NCBI RefSeq assembly: GCF_021513175.1
Contig: NZ_CP090953.1
Coordinates: forward strand, 2,786,501-2,850,500
Length of the DNA: 64,000 bases
DNA from: Sphingomonas sp. S2-65
Lineage (GTDB): Bacteria; Pseudomonadota; Alphaproteobacteria; Sphingomonadales; Sphingomonadaceae
Direction of reading: 5' to 3'
Positions 1 through 8,905 of this stretch are shown piece by piece; position 1 is the first letter of the stretch, and each line of letters opens with the position of its first letter. Made by a program: the position numbers and the translations under genes. The notes under the pieces were generated by a model. That model was not told the origin of the DNA. It searched no databases and saw nothing but the letters and a program-made list of their open reading frames with translations.

Positions 1-1599
1 GGTTTTCGCGTCGAAGCTGTTGCGCCAGTTGCCCGCGCGCTTCTCGAACTCTGCGGCGACGTCGCCCTTGCCCAGCGCCCGCGCCATCCGCGCGATGGTC
101 CAATCGTCATACGCATATTCGACTGTCTTCGACGCCGCCTCGGGCTCGCGGTCGATCGGCGCGTAGCCCAGCTTCATATAGTCGCCCAGGCCACCATAAG
201 GCGCATAGCGGGCGCTCGCGGTCATCGCGTCGAGCGCCTTGGCCGGATCGAAGCCGCGAATGCCTTTCAGATAGGCGTCGGCGATCACCGGCACGCCGTG
301 GTAGCCGATCATCGTCCAGGTCTCGCGCCCTTGGAACTGCCACACCGGCAGGATGCCGAACGGGCTCGCTTGCTGGCTGGCGATCAGCGAGTTGACGAAG
401 TCTGCGTTGCGCTGCTCGGGCTGGACCAGCAGCAGCAGCGGGTGTTCGGCGCGGAAGGTATCCCACAGCGAAAAGGTCGAATGGAAGGTGAAGCCTTTCG
501 CCTGGTGCACCTGATCGTCGGGGCCGCGATAGCGCCCGTCCGCATCCGAAAGCACGCTCGGTGCGACAAGCGTGTGGTAGAGCGCCGAGTAGAAAGTCTT
601 GCGCATCACCGCCGGCGCGTCGACATCCACGGCACCCAGCGCCGCTTCCCAGGCCTTGCGAGTGCCGTTGCGCACGGCGTCGAACCCGCCGACTTCGCTG
701 TCAAGGTTGGCGACCGCGCCGTCCTCGTCGACGCTGGAGATCGCCACCTTCACTTCGAGCGGCCGATCGAGCACGCCGAAATCGAGTCGCGCGACCAGAG
801 CGGTGCCGTGCAATTGCGCGGCATCGTCAGCGCCGCGGCTCGGCCCCTGGAAGCCCTTATACGGCACTTGCTCCTCGCGGTTGAGGAATGCGTGGCCGGT
901 CAACGGTGCCGACGGGCGGATCGCGAAGAACAGTTTGCGGCCCGCGGCCCAGCCGCGCGTCTCACGCATACCGGTGATCGTGCCGTCGGGCCGCAGCCGC
1001 ACCGTCGACCACAGGATCTTGCCGGGATAATTGTATAGTGAACTGCGCAGGTCGAGCAGCAGGTGCGCGGCCTTGCCGGCGGGAAACGCGTAGCGCTGGA
1101 CGCCGACGCGGGTGCCCGCGGTCATTTCCGCACGAACCCCGGCATCGGCCAGCGTCACTGCGTAATAGCCCGGCTGCGCCGTCTCGCTGGCATGGTCGAA
1201 GCGCGAGCGGTATCCGGAGCCCGGCTGCTTTGCGTCGCCAGGCTCCAGCACGACGGTGTCGCCGGCAACCGGCATCATCAGGAAGTCGCCCAGATCCGAG
1301 TGCCCCGCACCAGAGAAATGGGTCATCGAGAAGCCCTGGATGGTCGGATCGTCGTAGCGATAGCCCGCGGCATGGCCGTAGCATTCGCGGATCAGGCACC
1401 CCGTGTCCGTATCCGGGCTCAACTGCACCATCCCGAACGGCGCCACCGCGCCGGGAAAGGTATGGCCTTCGCCGCCGGTGCCGACGAGCGGATCCGCCGA
1501 GGCATAGGGTGTGTTCGCGGTCTCCTGAGCGCTCAAGGGCGCTGTGGTGAAGGCCAGGGCGGAGAGCGCGCACGCGGCACGGCGGAACTGCTTGGTCAT
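1..1599 (-). CDS. GH92 family alpha-mannosidase (partial, C-terminus outside window)
   Basis: The reading frame is open from the ATG at 1599 to the window edge, giving 533 N-terminal residues of a family usually 740-800 long. It starts with a signal peptide (about residues 1-24, ending LSAQE), so the enzyme should be periplasmic or outer-membrane associated. The N-terminal GH92 signatures are clear: VGTGGEGHTFPGAVAPFGM, then QLSPDT, then GFSMTHFSGAGHSDLGD. GH92 enzymes are calcium-dependent exo-mannosidases that trim alpha-linked mannose from glycans (family knowledge). The catalytic residues in the C-terminal part are not visible, so activity cannot be judged. The next two plus-strand genes include a CE2-type esterase, which fits a small carbohydrate-processing neighbourhood (inference). 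Confidence 0.9.
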   Translation of the reverse strand, partial: MTKQFRRAACALSALAFTTAPLSAQETANTPYASADPLVGTGGEGHTFPGAVAPFGMVQLSPDTDTGCLIRECYGHAAGYRYDDPTIQGFSMTHFSGAGHSDLGDFLMMPVAGDTVVLEPGDAKQPGSGYRSRFDHASETAQPGYYAVTLADAGVRAEMTAGTRVGVQRYAFPAGKAAHLLLDLRSSLYNYPGKILWSTVRLRPDGTITGMRETRGWAAGRKLFFAIRPSAPLTGHAFLNREEQVPYKGFQGPSRGADDAAQLHGTALVARLDFGVLDRPLEVKVAISSVDEDGAVANLDSEVGGFDAVRNGTRKAWEAALGAVDVDAPAVMRKTFYSALYHTLVAPSVLSDADGRYRGPDDQVHQAKGFTFHSTFSLWDTFRAEHPLLLLVQPEQRNADFVNSLIASQQASPFGILPVWQFQGRETWTMIGYHGVPVIADAYLKGIRGFDPAKALDAMTASARYAPYGGLGDYMKLGYAPIDREPEAASKTVEYAYDDWTIARMARALGKGDVAAEFEKRAGNWRNSFDAKT

Positions 1600-1693
1600 G
1601 CCAGTGGTTAGAGCATGACCCCGCACCCGTTCCAAGGGTGCTACATTGCACTTGCGTTACAGGCGTTTACCGCGACGGCGCCTGTCGCATGGG

Positions 1694-1719
1694 GGAACCA
1701 TCTCGCCGCACTGCCGGTT
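1694..1719 (+). promoter_or_regulatory. Candidate EcfG-type general stress promoter
   Basis: GGAAC at 1694-1698 is followed after 17 bases by GGTT at 1716-1719. The alphaproteobacterial EcfG consensus is GGAAC, 16-17 bases, CGTT, so the -35 matches and the -10 has one mismatch. The haem-oxygenase-like gene starts 29 bases downstream with a strong ribosome binding site. This is a visual match only. Confidence 0.3.
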
Positions 1720-1747
1720 TAACATGCCGCAGGAGAGAGAAACTCAC

Positions 1748-2644
1748 ATGGCTACACGTATCCGCGAACTCCGACCCGTGTCGGGTTCGCAATTCCTCAC
1801 CGACAGCTTTCAACGCGGCCTCGCGCACTGGAATCGCGAGCGCCTCGAGCCAGGTTTCCCGAGCGACGACTGGCAGCGCACCTTCGACCGCGACCTGCGC
1901 ATGCAGCGCCTGGAGGGCGCGTTCCTCGAGGAGCTGCGCGCCGAAGTCGCCGATGAGGCAGCGCAGGCGCCGACGGATGTCGAGGGTTTCATCGCCTGGT
2001 TCGAGAATTTGAAGCAAGTCGGCCCCGGCCAGGGCGACCCGCTGTTCCCCTGGCTCGCCGAGACCGCGAGCAAGGAGGAACTGCGCTGGTTCTTCGAGCA
2101 GGAAGCTGCCGGCGAAGCGGGTTTCGACGATCTCGTCGCGATGACCCAGGTCAAGCTGCCCACGCGCCCCAAGCTCGAACTCGCCCGCAACTATTGGGAC
2201 GAGATGGGGCATGGCACCGAAAAGGGCATGCACGGCCCGATGCTCGACGCGCTGGTCGACACCCTCCAGGTCGATCCGGTGATCGAGAACACCGTGTGGG
2301 AAAGCCTGTCGCTCGCCAACGCGATGACGGCGATGGCCGCGAACCGCCGCTATGCCTGGCATTCGGTCGGCGCGCTCGGCGTCATCGAGCTTACCGCCCC
2401 GACTCGCGCCGCGCTGACAGCCGAAGGCCTCAAGCGCGTCGGCCTGACGCCCAAGGAAGCCCGCTACTTCACGCTCCACGCGGTGCTCGACATCAAGCAT
2501 AGCGAGGACTGGAACCGCGAAGCGATCCGCCCCGCTGTCGAGGAGGATCCCCGCCGCGCCACCGCCATGGCCGAGGGCGCGCTGATCCGCCTCAAATGCG
2601 GCGAGCGCTGCTTCGAGGCGTACCGCAACCACCTCTGGGGCTGA
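1748..2644 (+). CDS. Iron-containing redox enzyme family protein (haem-oxygenase-like fold)
   Basis: A 298-residue cytoplasmic protein resembling the haem-oxygenase-like diiron oxidase/oxygenase group (PF14518-type). Likely metal-ligand clusters are visible in the right order: FFEQEAAGE (about 115-123), YWDEMGHGTEKGMH (149-162, supplying Glu152 and His162) and DIKHSEDW (248-255, supplying Asp248 and His251). No membrane segment or signal peptide is present. The start was placed at the ATG at 1748 because AGGAGAG lies just upstream and the in-frame upstream extension is arginine-rich and unlike the family. Characterised relatives oxidise or cleave amino- or fatty-acid-like substrates; the substrate here cannot be told from sequence. 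Confidence 0.8.
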   Translation: MATRIRELRPVSGSQFLTDSFQRGLAHWNRERLEPGFPSDDWQRTFDRDLRMQRLEGAFLEELRAEVADEAAQAPTDVEGFIAWFENLKQVGPGQGDPLFPWLAETASKEELRWFFEQEAAGEAGFDDLVAMTQVKLPTRPKLELARNYWDEMGHGTEKGMHGPMLDALVDTLQVDPVIENTVWESLSLANAMTAMAANRRYAWHSVGALGVIELTAPTRAALTAEGLKRVGLTPKEARYFTLHAVLDIKHSEDWNREAIRPAVEEDPRRATAMAEGALIRLKCGERCFEAYRNHLWG

Positions 2645-2654
2645 TCCGCGCTCA

Positions 2655-2678
2655 CCCTCCCTCGCCTGCGGGGGAGGG
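2655..2678 (+). terminator. GC-rich hairpin after the haem-oxygenase-like gene
   Basis: CCCTCCC at 2655-2661 pairs with GGGAGGG at 2672-2678. It lies 11 bases after the stop codon. There is no T-run, so it may be only a weak terminator or an mRNA-stabilising hairpin. Confidence 0.35.
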
Positions 2679-2719
2679 GGCGGCTATCCCTCCTGCACCA
2701 TAGCGGTTAGCATCGCGCG

Positions 2720-3700
2720 ATGCTCAGCCTCGCCCTGCTCGCCGCCCTGCCGCTCGCCGACGAAGTTCCCATTGCCGCGCACCACGAAGGCCGCGTCACC
2801 GCCGATGGCCGGTTCGGCTGGCCCGGCGTTTATTTCGAGGGGCGGTTCGAGGGAGACGACGTCACCGTCGCGGTGGAAAGCGGCCACGATCATTTTCGCG
2901 TGCTGGTCGACGGCAAGGAGCGCGCGACGCTCACCAAACCCGGCACGGTTCGCTTCACGATCTCCGGCCTGAAGCCTGGCCCGCACCGCATCCGCCTGGA
3001 GAAGCTCACCGAAAGCCAGCAGGGCAGCTCGCGCTTCCTCGGCTTCTTCACCCACGGCCGCGCGCTGGCGGCGGAGGCACGTGCCCGCCAGGTCGAATTC
3101 ATCGGCGACAGCTACACGGTAGGGTATGGCAATCTCTCCGCCGAACAGACCTGTACCGAGGAGCAGGTCCACGACCGCACCGATACGCAAGCGGCATTCG
3201 GCCCGGTCGTCGCCCGGCGCCTGAACGCCGACTACCGCGTCATCGCCTTTTCCGGGCGCGGCGTGGTTCGCAACTATAACGGCATCGTCCCGGGCGAAAG
3301 CCTGCCGGTGCTCTATCCTCGCGCCATCCCCGGCGAGCCTGCGGCTACGGCGCCCGACGCAGCATGGCGCCCCCAGACCATCGTCATCAACCTGGGCACC
3401 AACGACTTCTCGACACCGCTGCACCCCGGCGAGGCGTGGCAGGACGACGCCGCGCTCCACCAAGCCTATCGCGAGCGCTACGTCGCCTTCGTCAAGGAAC
3501 TGCGCGCCAAGCAGCCTCAGGCACGCGTGATCCTGATGGCGCCGGAGCGCTTCTACGCCGATGTCGCCGCGGTCGCGAAGGCAACGGGGGCCACGCCGGT
3601 GAAGTTCGGCCCGCTGGAGTTGACCGGTTGCCATGGGCACCCTTCGCTGAAGGACGACCAAGCGATGGCCGACCTGCTGGAACAGGTGATCGGCGGGTAG
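2720..3700 (+). CDS. CE2-type SGNH carbohydrate esterase
   Basis: A 326-residue protein with a short hydrophobic signal-like N-terminus (MLSLALLAALPLA). Residues about 18-105 form a beta-rich jelly-roll-like domain, followed by an SGNH hydrolase domain. The catalytic blocks are visible: GDSYTVGYG with nucleophile Ser131, SGRGVVRNYNG, LGTNDFS with Asn228, and GCHGHPSL with catalytic His307. This two-domain order is that of carbohydrate esterase family 2, which removes acetyl groups from xylan or glucomannan (family knowledge). A DxxH acid residue is not obvious before the His, as in the CE2 Ser-His dyad enzymes. It sits near the GH92 gene, suggesting glycan deacetylation, but the substrate is inferred. 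Confidence 0.85.
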   Translation: MLSLALLAALPLADEVPIAAHHEGRVTADGRFGWPGVYFEGRFEGDDVTVAVESGHDHFRVLVDGKERATLTKPGTVRFTISGLKPGPHRIRLEKLTESQQGSSRFLGFFTHGRALAAEARARQVEFIGDSYTVGYGNLSAEQTCTEEQVHDRTDTQAAFGPVVARRLNADYRVIAFSGRGVVRNYNGIVPGESLPVLYPRAIPGEPAATAPDAAWRPQTIVINLGTNDFSTPLHPGEAWQDDAALHQAYRERYVAFVKELRAKQPQARVILMAPERFYADVAAVAKATGATPVKFGPLELTGCHGHPSLKDDQAMADLLEQVIGG

Positions 3701-3769
3701 CGATCGGGCCCATGCAGGTTCTCCGGCAGAGACTGGAGCCCGGCTACGGCGTCCCCGATAGACTAAGTC

Positions 3770-3850
3770 GTCATCCCGGCCTCGAGCCGGGATCCCGCTT
3801 CTTCTACCGGTCCCGAGGCAGCGGGACCCCGGCTCGGGGGCCGGGGTGAC
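3770..3850. repeat. Inverted pair of GTCACCCCGG-type REP hairpins
   Basis: The left copy begins GTCATCCCGGCC and runs to CCCGCTTCTT. The right copy is its reverse complement, ending GGCCGGGGTGAC. The two are separated by about 20 bases, a BIME-like arrangement. Related copies occur at 7784, 35632, 35884, 35975 and 43599. It lies between convergent genes. Confidence 0.8.
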
Positions 3851-3888
3851 GGGGAGGGGATAGTCCGTCCCTCCTCCCCGCACACTTC

Positions 3889-5205
3889 CTACACCGCCTT
3901 CAGCGCTTCCTCGAAGTCGGCGATCAGGTCGTCGGCATCCTCGACGCCGATCGAGATCCGCACCAGATTGTCGGTGATCCCCAGCGCCTGCTTGCGCGCC
4001 TCGGGCACCGACAAGTGAGTCATCCCCGCCGGGTGGCTCGCCAGCGTCTCGGTGCCGCCCAGCGACACCGCCAGCTTGGCGATCTTGAGCGAATCCAGGA
4101 ACGCGAACGCCTCGGTCTCGCCGCCCTTCAGGTAGAGCGAGAAGGTCGATCCGGCGCCGGTGCAGTGCCGGCGATAGATGTCGGCCTGGCGCGCATCGTC
4201 GCCGCGCTCCAGGAAGCCGAGATAGCCGACCTTCTCCACCTTGGGATGGCTGGCCAGGAACTCGCACACCTTGGCGGCATTCTCGCCCGCCCGGCTCATC
4301 CGCAGCTCCAGCGTCTCCAGGCTGCGCAGCAGCATCCAGGCGGTGTTGGGGTCGCAGATCGTGCCGATCGTGTTGCGCATCGAACGGATGGTGTTGATGT
4401 GCTCCTTGGAACCCAGCACGCCGCCCGCGACCAGATCCGAATGCCCGCCGGCATATTTGGTCAGCGAATAGACGACGATGTCCGCGCCCTGGTCGAGCGG
4501 CTTGGCCCAGAGCGGGCCGAGGAAGGTGTTGTCGATCGCGATCGGCGGCTTGTTGGCGCCGGTGAAGATCGCGTCGCGGCTCGCCGCCACGGCTTCGACG
4601 TCGACCAGCGCGTTGGTCGGGTTGGCCGGGCTTTCCAGGTAGATCAGCGCGACATTGCCGCTCGCCGCCTTGCTCAGCACCGCGTCGATCTCCGCGCGGG
4701 TAGCGCCCGCCGGGAAGTCGAGCCAGTGGATGCCGAACCGCCCCAGGATGCGCGCGATCAGCGTCTCGGTCGCGGCATAAAGCGGCCCGGAATGGACGAT
4801 CGTGTCGCCCGGCTTCACCATCGACAGGAACAGCGTCGCGATCGCCGACATGCCGCTCGAAAAAGCCAGCGCGTCCTCGGCCTCTTCCCACAGCGCCAGG
4901 CGGTCCTCCAAGATCTCCTGGTTCGGCCCGTTGAAGCGCGAATAGACCAGCCCCTCGGCGCCGCCCGGACGCTTGCCGGTCACGCCTTCGAAGTGGCGCT
5001 TGCCCGCCGCGGCGTTGGGGAACACGAAGGTGGAGGTGAGGAAGATGGGCGGCTTGAGCGATCCTTCCGACAGCACCGGGTCATAGCCATGCCCCATCAT
5101 CAGCGTCGACGGCTTGAGCTTGCGCCCGCCGACTTGCTCGACATTGGCCTTGGGCCGGCGCCGGGGGGTGCCGCCGGTCAGATCGGCTTCGGTTTCGTCG
5201 GTCAT
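3889..5205 (-). CDS. Cystathionine gamma-synthase family PLP enzyme
   Basis: A 438-residue fold-type I PLP enzyme of the Cys/Met metabolism family. The PLP lysine is Lys250 in VVYSLTKYAGGHSD. Also visible are the substrate and cofactor segments YSRFNGPN, SSGMSAIATLF, ESPANPTN and the C-terminal VRISIGVEDADDLIADFE. The N-terminal 30 residues are polar and dispensable-looking. The family covers cystathionine gamma-synthase, cystathionine gamma-lyase, methionine gamma-lyase and O-acetylhomoserine sulfhydrylase. No metabolic partner gene is adjacent, so the exact reaction is not assigned. Confidence 0.88.
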   Translation of the reverse strand: MTDETEADLTGGTPRRRPKANVEQVGGRKLKPSTLMMGHGYDPVLSEGSLKPPIFLTSTFVFPNAAAGKRHFEGVTGKRPGGAEGLVYSRFNGPNQEILEDRLALWEEAEDALAFSSGMSAIATLFLSMVKPGDTIVHSGPLYAATETLIARILGRFGIHWLDFPAGATRAEIDAVLSKAASGNVALIYLESPANPTNALVDVEAVAASRDAIFTGANKPPIAIDNTFLGPLWAKPLDQGADIVVYSLTKYAGGHSDLVAGGVLGSKEHINTIRSMRNTIGTICDPNTAWMLLRSLETLELRMSRAGENAAKVCEFLASHPKVEKVGYLGFLERGDDARQADIYRRHCTGAGSTFSLYLKGGETEAFAFLDSLKIAKLAVSLGGTETLASHPAGMTHLSVPEARKQALGITDNLVRISIGVEDADDLIADFEEALKAV

Positions 5206-5314
5206 GATGGTCTCCGCAATTCTGGATAGTGACGTTTGTAACGACTGGCGGCGCTGTTTCTACCCACCGCCTCTCGCAGCGGCAGGGCGGCGCGGCGCGC
5301 GAGCGGCCGCATTG

Positions 5315-5340
5315 CTCCCCGGCGAAGGCCGGGCCCAGGT
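5315..5340. repeat. Short hairpin repeat (CCCCGGCGAAGGCCGGG type)
   Basis: CCCGGC at 5318-5323 and GCCGGG at 5328-5333 enclose a GAAG loop. It lies in the 236-bp gap between pgeF and the upstream region of the PLP enzyme. The sequence resembles intergenic hairpins common in sphingomonads. Nothing else was recognised in this gap. Confidence 0.45.
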
Positions 5341-5441
5341 TCGGGATGCGTTTTGATGGCGGTCTGATCTCGCAACTGCATGGCAGCTGAGTCGCCTCCG
5401 CCGAGGAACCGGGCCGCCGCCTACGGCGCGGTTGCGGGCAC

Positions 5442-6203
5442 TCAATTCAGCCCGATGATCGAAACCTGCCGCCCGTAATCGGGCTCGCCGCGGTGAGTCG
5501 CCCGGCGATAGCTGAAGAACCGGTCGGCATCGGCATAGGTGTCGAGCCCCAGCATCTCGACGGTCTTTACCCCCGCCGCGGCAAGCCGGTGCGCGACATA
5601 GGCTTCCAAATCGAACTGAAAGTGTCCCGCCTTGCCATCCGCGAAGAAGCGCTCGTTCTCCGGATCCGCTTCGGCAAAGCGGCGGAAGAACGCGCCATCC
5701 ACTTCATAGCTGCCCCGGGCGATGCACGGGCCGACCGCTGCCACCACGCGCTCGCGCCGAGCGCCGAGCGCCTCCATCGCCGCCAGCGTCGAATCGGTGA
5801 CTCCGCCGATCGCGCCCTTCCACCCGGCATGCGCGGCCCCGACCACGCCCGCTTGCGCATCGGCGAACAGCACCGGCGCGCAATCGGCGGTCAGGATGCC
5901 TAGTGCCAGCCCGGGCCGATCGGTCACCAGCGCGTCGGCGCGCGGGCGCAGCCGGTCCTCGAAAGGCGCCAGCACCGTCACGCAATCGCCCGAATGCACC
6001 TGGTACAGGGTCACCAGCCGCGCGCCCGGCAGCACCGCGTCGCATGCACGCCGCCTGTTCTCCTCGACCACCGCCGGATCGTCGTTGGACCCGACGCCGA
6101 CGTTCAGCCCGGCATGCATTCCCTCCGATACGCCGCCGCGCCGCCCCAGAAAGCCATGCGCCACACCGTCCAGCGCCCGCGCGCGGATGACCTCGACACT
6201 CAC
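5442..6203 (-). CDS. pgeF: Peptidoglycan editing factor PgeF (YfiH family)
   Basis: A 253-residue YfiH/DUF152 protein, formerly called polyphenol oxidase or laccase-domain protein. The metal-binding triad is intact: His70 in LYQVHSGD, Cys108 in LTADCAPV and His125 in AAHAGWKG. In E. coli the family removes misincorporated amino acids from peptidoglycan precursors (family knowledge). It starts with a GTG that overlaps the stop of the GNAT gene by four bases (GTGA), so translation is probably coupled. It is the last gene of the lgt-midA-GNAT-pgeF run. Confidence 0.92.
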   Translation of the reverse strand: MSVEVIRARALDGVAHGFLGRRGGVSEGMHAGLNVGVGSNDDPAVVEENRRRACDAVLPGARLVTLYQVHSGDCVTVLAPFEDRLRPRADALVTDRPGLALGILTADCAPVLFADAQAGVVGAAHAGWKGAIGGVTDSTLAAMEALGARRERVVAAVGPCIARGSYEVDGAFFRRFAEADPENERFFADGKAGHFQFDLEAYVAHRLAAAGVKTVEMLGLDTYADADRFFSYRRATHRGEPDYGRQVSIIGLN

Positions 6204-6706
6204 AGGTCCAGGCTCATGATCCGGTCGTCGTCGACATGATCCCCGACGCGAAATTCATAGCTGCCGATCTCGCGGAAACCCTGGCGCTCGTAGAAGCGCC
6301 GGGCGCGATGATTGTCGACATAGACGCTCAGCACCATCCGTGCCGCGCCGCGGGAACGCGCCGATGTGACCGCCCAGTCGAGCAATGCCTGGGCCGCGCC
6401 CGTGCCCTTGCCGCGCTCGCGCAAGTACAGCTGGCGCAGTTCGACGCTCGGCGGCCCGGCCTCCACCGGCAGCGATACCGGCCCGATCTTGCAATAGCCC
6501 ACCAGCCCCGCCTGGTCTTCGGCTAGCCGCGCGGCCACGCCCGGGCTGGCCAGCTCCTGCGTCCATGCCTGAAGCGTGAACCCGCCCAGGAACGTGGCAA
6601 GATCCTGGGGCTTGTAGAGGTTGCCGAAGGTCGCGACGAAACTCTCGCGGAACACCGCGTCGATCGCCGGAACGTCACCAGCATCGGCGTCACGATAGGC
6701 GATCAT
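6200..6706 (-). CDS. GNAT family N-acetyltransferase
   Basis: A 168-residue GNAT fold protein. The acetyl-CoA-binding region is RQLYLRERGKGTGAAQALLDWA, here with the loop RGKGTG, followed by the typical FYERQGFREIG segment. The ATG at 6706 was chosen because it makes a 4-bp ATGA overlap with the stop of the methyltransferase gene; the upstream MADAGGVR codons would overlap that gene further. The substrate is unknown. Its position between a MidA-like methyltransferase and pgeF, overlapping both, implies co-translation. Confidence 0.85.
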   Translation of the reverse strand: MIAYRDADAGDVPAIDAVFRESFVATFGNLYKPQDLATFLGGFTLQAWTQELASPGVAARLAEDQAGLVGYCKIGPVSLPVEAGPPSVELRQLYLRERGKGTGAAQALLDWAVTSARSRGAARMVLSVYVDNHRARRFYERQGFREIGSYEFRVGDHVDDDRIMSLDL

Positions 6707-7767
6707 GCGAACCCCGCCGGCGTCGGCCATCCGGCGGCAGTCACCGCCATGACTTTGAACAGATCACCCATTGCGGCCTGCCCGATCAGCCGGTCGCGGT
6801 CCGCCGCCAGCTGCTCGGCGCGTTCGGGCGCGGCGCGCGCCAGCGCCTCGGTGCGCGTTCCGATGCCCAGCGCCGTCAGGAACGCGCCCTGCGTCACGGG
6901 CCCGTGCACCACCAGCCCTTCGGCCTCGGCCGCTTCCTTCAGCGTGCCGAAGTCGACATGCGCGGTCAGGTCGGCTTCTCCGGGCGCGTCGAACGGGTTG
7001 GCATATTGGTGACCCCGCACCGCCTGCAGCGTGTCGCCGATCGCCGGCCCTTGATAGCCATAGTCGATGATCAGCGCGGCGCCGCCCTGCTTCTCGAGCC
7101 GGGCGGCCAGTCCGCGCAGCACCGCGACGCTGGCCGGCGAGGTTTCCAGGATCGATCCAGGCGCTGCCTCGCGCAGCTGCTTGGGTATGATCATGTCGAA
7201 GCCGCGATCTCCCGCGACCGGCAGGAACAGCGTGTCCTGGCACGCCACCAGCCGCTCGCGCCAGCCTTCGCCCGTCGCCATCAGCTGGCGGATCGGCAAT
7301 GCGTCGAAGAACTCGTTGGCGACGATCAGCAAGGGTCGGTCTTCGGGCACCCCCACCAGGTCCAGATGCCATTCGGCCTCGGGCACTCGCTCGGCCTGGG
7401 CGGCGCGCAGCGTCGGGCTGGTCTCGACGAAGTGCACCGGCGGCCGCATGCCGGCCTTGTTCATCACCCGCAACGCATCGGCGGCGAGAGTCCCGCGTCC
7501 AGGACCGAACTCGACATAGCGCGGGTTCTCGACACCGGCGCGCCCCGCCAGATCGGCCAGCCATGCGCCTACCAATTCCCCGAACATCTGGCTGATTTCG
7601 GGCGCGGTGGTGAAGTCGCCCCGCACACCCAGCGGATCGCGCGTGCCATAATAATGCGCGTTCGCCGCCGCCATGAACTGCGACAGCGGGATCGGTCCGC
7701 CCAGCGTGATGGCACGCGCCAGCCGCTCGGGCAGCAGCGGTTCGGGGGACGAGCTGGAGTCAGACAT
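6703..7767 (-). CDS. SAM-dependent methyltransferase, MidA/NDUFAF7 family
   Basis: A 354-residue class I methyltransferase of the COG1565 family. The N-terminal signature HYYGTRDPLGVRGDFTTAPE and ISQMFGELVG precede the SAM-binding motif VEFGPGRGTLAAD (about 95-107). VANEFFDALP and ALIIDYGY are also typical. The mitochondrial homologue NDUFAF7 dimethylates an arginine of complex I subunit NDUFS2 (family knowledge); the bacterial substrate is likely respiratory but unproven. It ends with an ATGA overlap into the GNAT gene. A REP pair separates it from lgt. Confidence 0.88.
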   Translation of the reverse strand: MSDSSSSPEPLLPERLARAITLGGPIPLSQFMAAANAHYYGTRDPLGVRGDFTTAPEISQMFGELVGAWLADLAGRAGVENPRYVEFGPGRGTLAADALRVMNKAGMRPPVHFVETSPTLRAAQAERVPEAEWHLDLVGVPEDRPLLIVANEFFDALPIRQLMATGEGWRERLVACQDTLFLPVAGDRGFDMIIPKQLREAAPGSILETSPASVAVLRGLAARLEKQGGAALIIDYGYQGPAIGDTLQAVRGHQYANPFDAPGEADLTAHVDFGTLKEAAEAEGLVVHGPVTQGAFLTALGIGTRTEALARAAPERAEQLAADRDRLIGQAAMGDLFKVMAVTAAGWPTPAGFA

Positions 7768-7783
7768 TCTCTACTCTTCCACT

Positions 7784-7887
7784 GTCACCCCGGCCTTGTG
7801 CCGGGGTCCACCGCACGGCAGCGGCTACATGAAAGGCCGGTAGCGCAGCCGCTGCGACACTGTGGGCCCGGCACAAAGCGGGGTAAC
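7784..7887. repeat. Inverted REP pair between lgt and the midA-like gene
   Basis: The left copy begins GTCACCCCGGCC at 7784, and the degenerate right copy ends near GCGGGGTAAC at 7887. A second inverted match, GCAGCGGCT with AGCCGCTGC, lies inside. Together they can fold into one long imperfect hairpin in the lgt-midA gap, 17 bases upstream of the midA-like start. Confidence 0.75.
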
Positions 7888-7911
7888 GCCTCAACCTACG
7901 CGTTGAGGCAG

Positions 7912-8796
7912 TTACGCCACGCTCTCCGATCCCGCGATCGGCTCAACCCGCTGGCGCCGGCGCTTGGACGTGCCGATCAGGTACACGCCGCCGGCGATCA
8001 TAGGGATGCACAGCCATTGGCCCATGTGCAGGCCGGTCTGCTCGACCAGCCACACCAGCTGCCGGTCGGGCTCGCGGAAGAACTCGACGAAGAAGCGGCA
8101 CAGGCCATAGCCGAGCACGAAGATGCCGACGAGCTTGCCCGGTTGATACCGCGAATCGGTCCGCCAGAAGAAGAACCACAGCACCAGGAACAACAGGATG
8201 CCCTCGAGCCCGGCTTCATAAAGCTGGCTCGGATGCCGCGCCGGCTCGATCAGGCCCGGCTCCACCGTGTTGCGGAACACGATCGACCAGGGCAGGTCGG
8301 CGGGCTTGCCCCACAGCTCGCCGTTCACGAAATTCGCCAGCCGGCCGAAGAACAGCCCGAAGGGCACGCAGCACGCGACGTAATCATGGACGCGCAGCCA
8401 GTTGAGCCCGTGCCGCCGCGCCAGGATGATGATCGCCACCGTGGTGCCGATCACCCCGCCATGGAACGACATGCCGCCGTCCCACAGCTTGAGCACCTGC
8501 AACGGCTTGGTCAGCATGTCCGGTGCGTAGAAGACGACATAGCCCAGGCGCCCGCCCAGGATGATGCCCAGGGTCGCGTAGAACACCAGATCGTCGGCAT
8601 GGCGCCGCGCCATCGGCGCACCTGGCTGGTCGAGCAGCTTGAGCAGATACCACCAGCCGATCAGGATGCCGGCGATATACGCCAGCGAATACCATTTGAT
8701 CGTGAAGAAGCCGAGCGACAGCGCCACGGGATCGAGCCCCAGGTCCTGGAAGCGGATGTGGCTGCCGGCTGCGGCGGCAAGAATGGTTGAAAGCAC
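7912..8796 (-). CDS. lgt: Prolipoprotein diacylglyceryl transferase
   Basis: A 294-residue polytopic inner-membrane protein that transfers diacylglycerol to the lipobox cysteine of prolipoproteins. Lgt signatures are present: [32 protein letters not shown] and the RHPSQLYEA segment. Six to seven hydrophobic segments are visible. The GTG at 8796 (reading [13 protein letters not shown]) was chosen because an in-frame extension to 9012 would run through the divergent gene and adds 72 non-membrane residues. Several lipoproteins in this window are its likely substrates: Pal, the OmpA protein, DUF4142 and DUF4136. Confidence 0.95.
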   Translation of the reverse strand: MLSTILAAAAGSHIRFQDLGLDPVALSLGFFTIKWYSLAYIAGILIGWWYLLKLLDQPGAPMARRHADDLVFYATLGIILGGRLGYVVFYAPDMLTKPLQVLKLWDGGMSFHGGVIGTTVAIIILARRHGLNWLRVHDYVACCVPFGLFFGRLANFVNGELWGKPADLPWSIVFRNTVEPGLIEPARHPSQLYEAGLEGILLFLVLWFFFWRTDSRYQPGKLVGIFVLGYGLCRFFVEFFREPDRQLVWLVEQTGLHMGQWLCIPMIAGGVYLIGTSKRRRQRVEPIAGSESVA

Positions 8797-8905
8797 GATC
8801 GTCGGTTCCCCGGCTATGGGTGTCGCGCAGCGATAGAGCAGGTGTGCGACAAACCCAAGGCCGAAGCGCTGGCCAGCGCACAGCTGCCGCGATACAGCGA
8901 CCGCC

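Noticed and set aside
5206..5300. Possible SAM riboswitch upstream of the cystathionine gamma-synthase family gene.
   Set aside because: No SAM-I, SAM-II or SAM-V core pattern was visible in the minus-strand leader.
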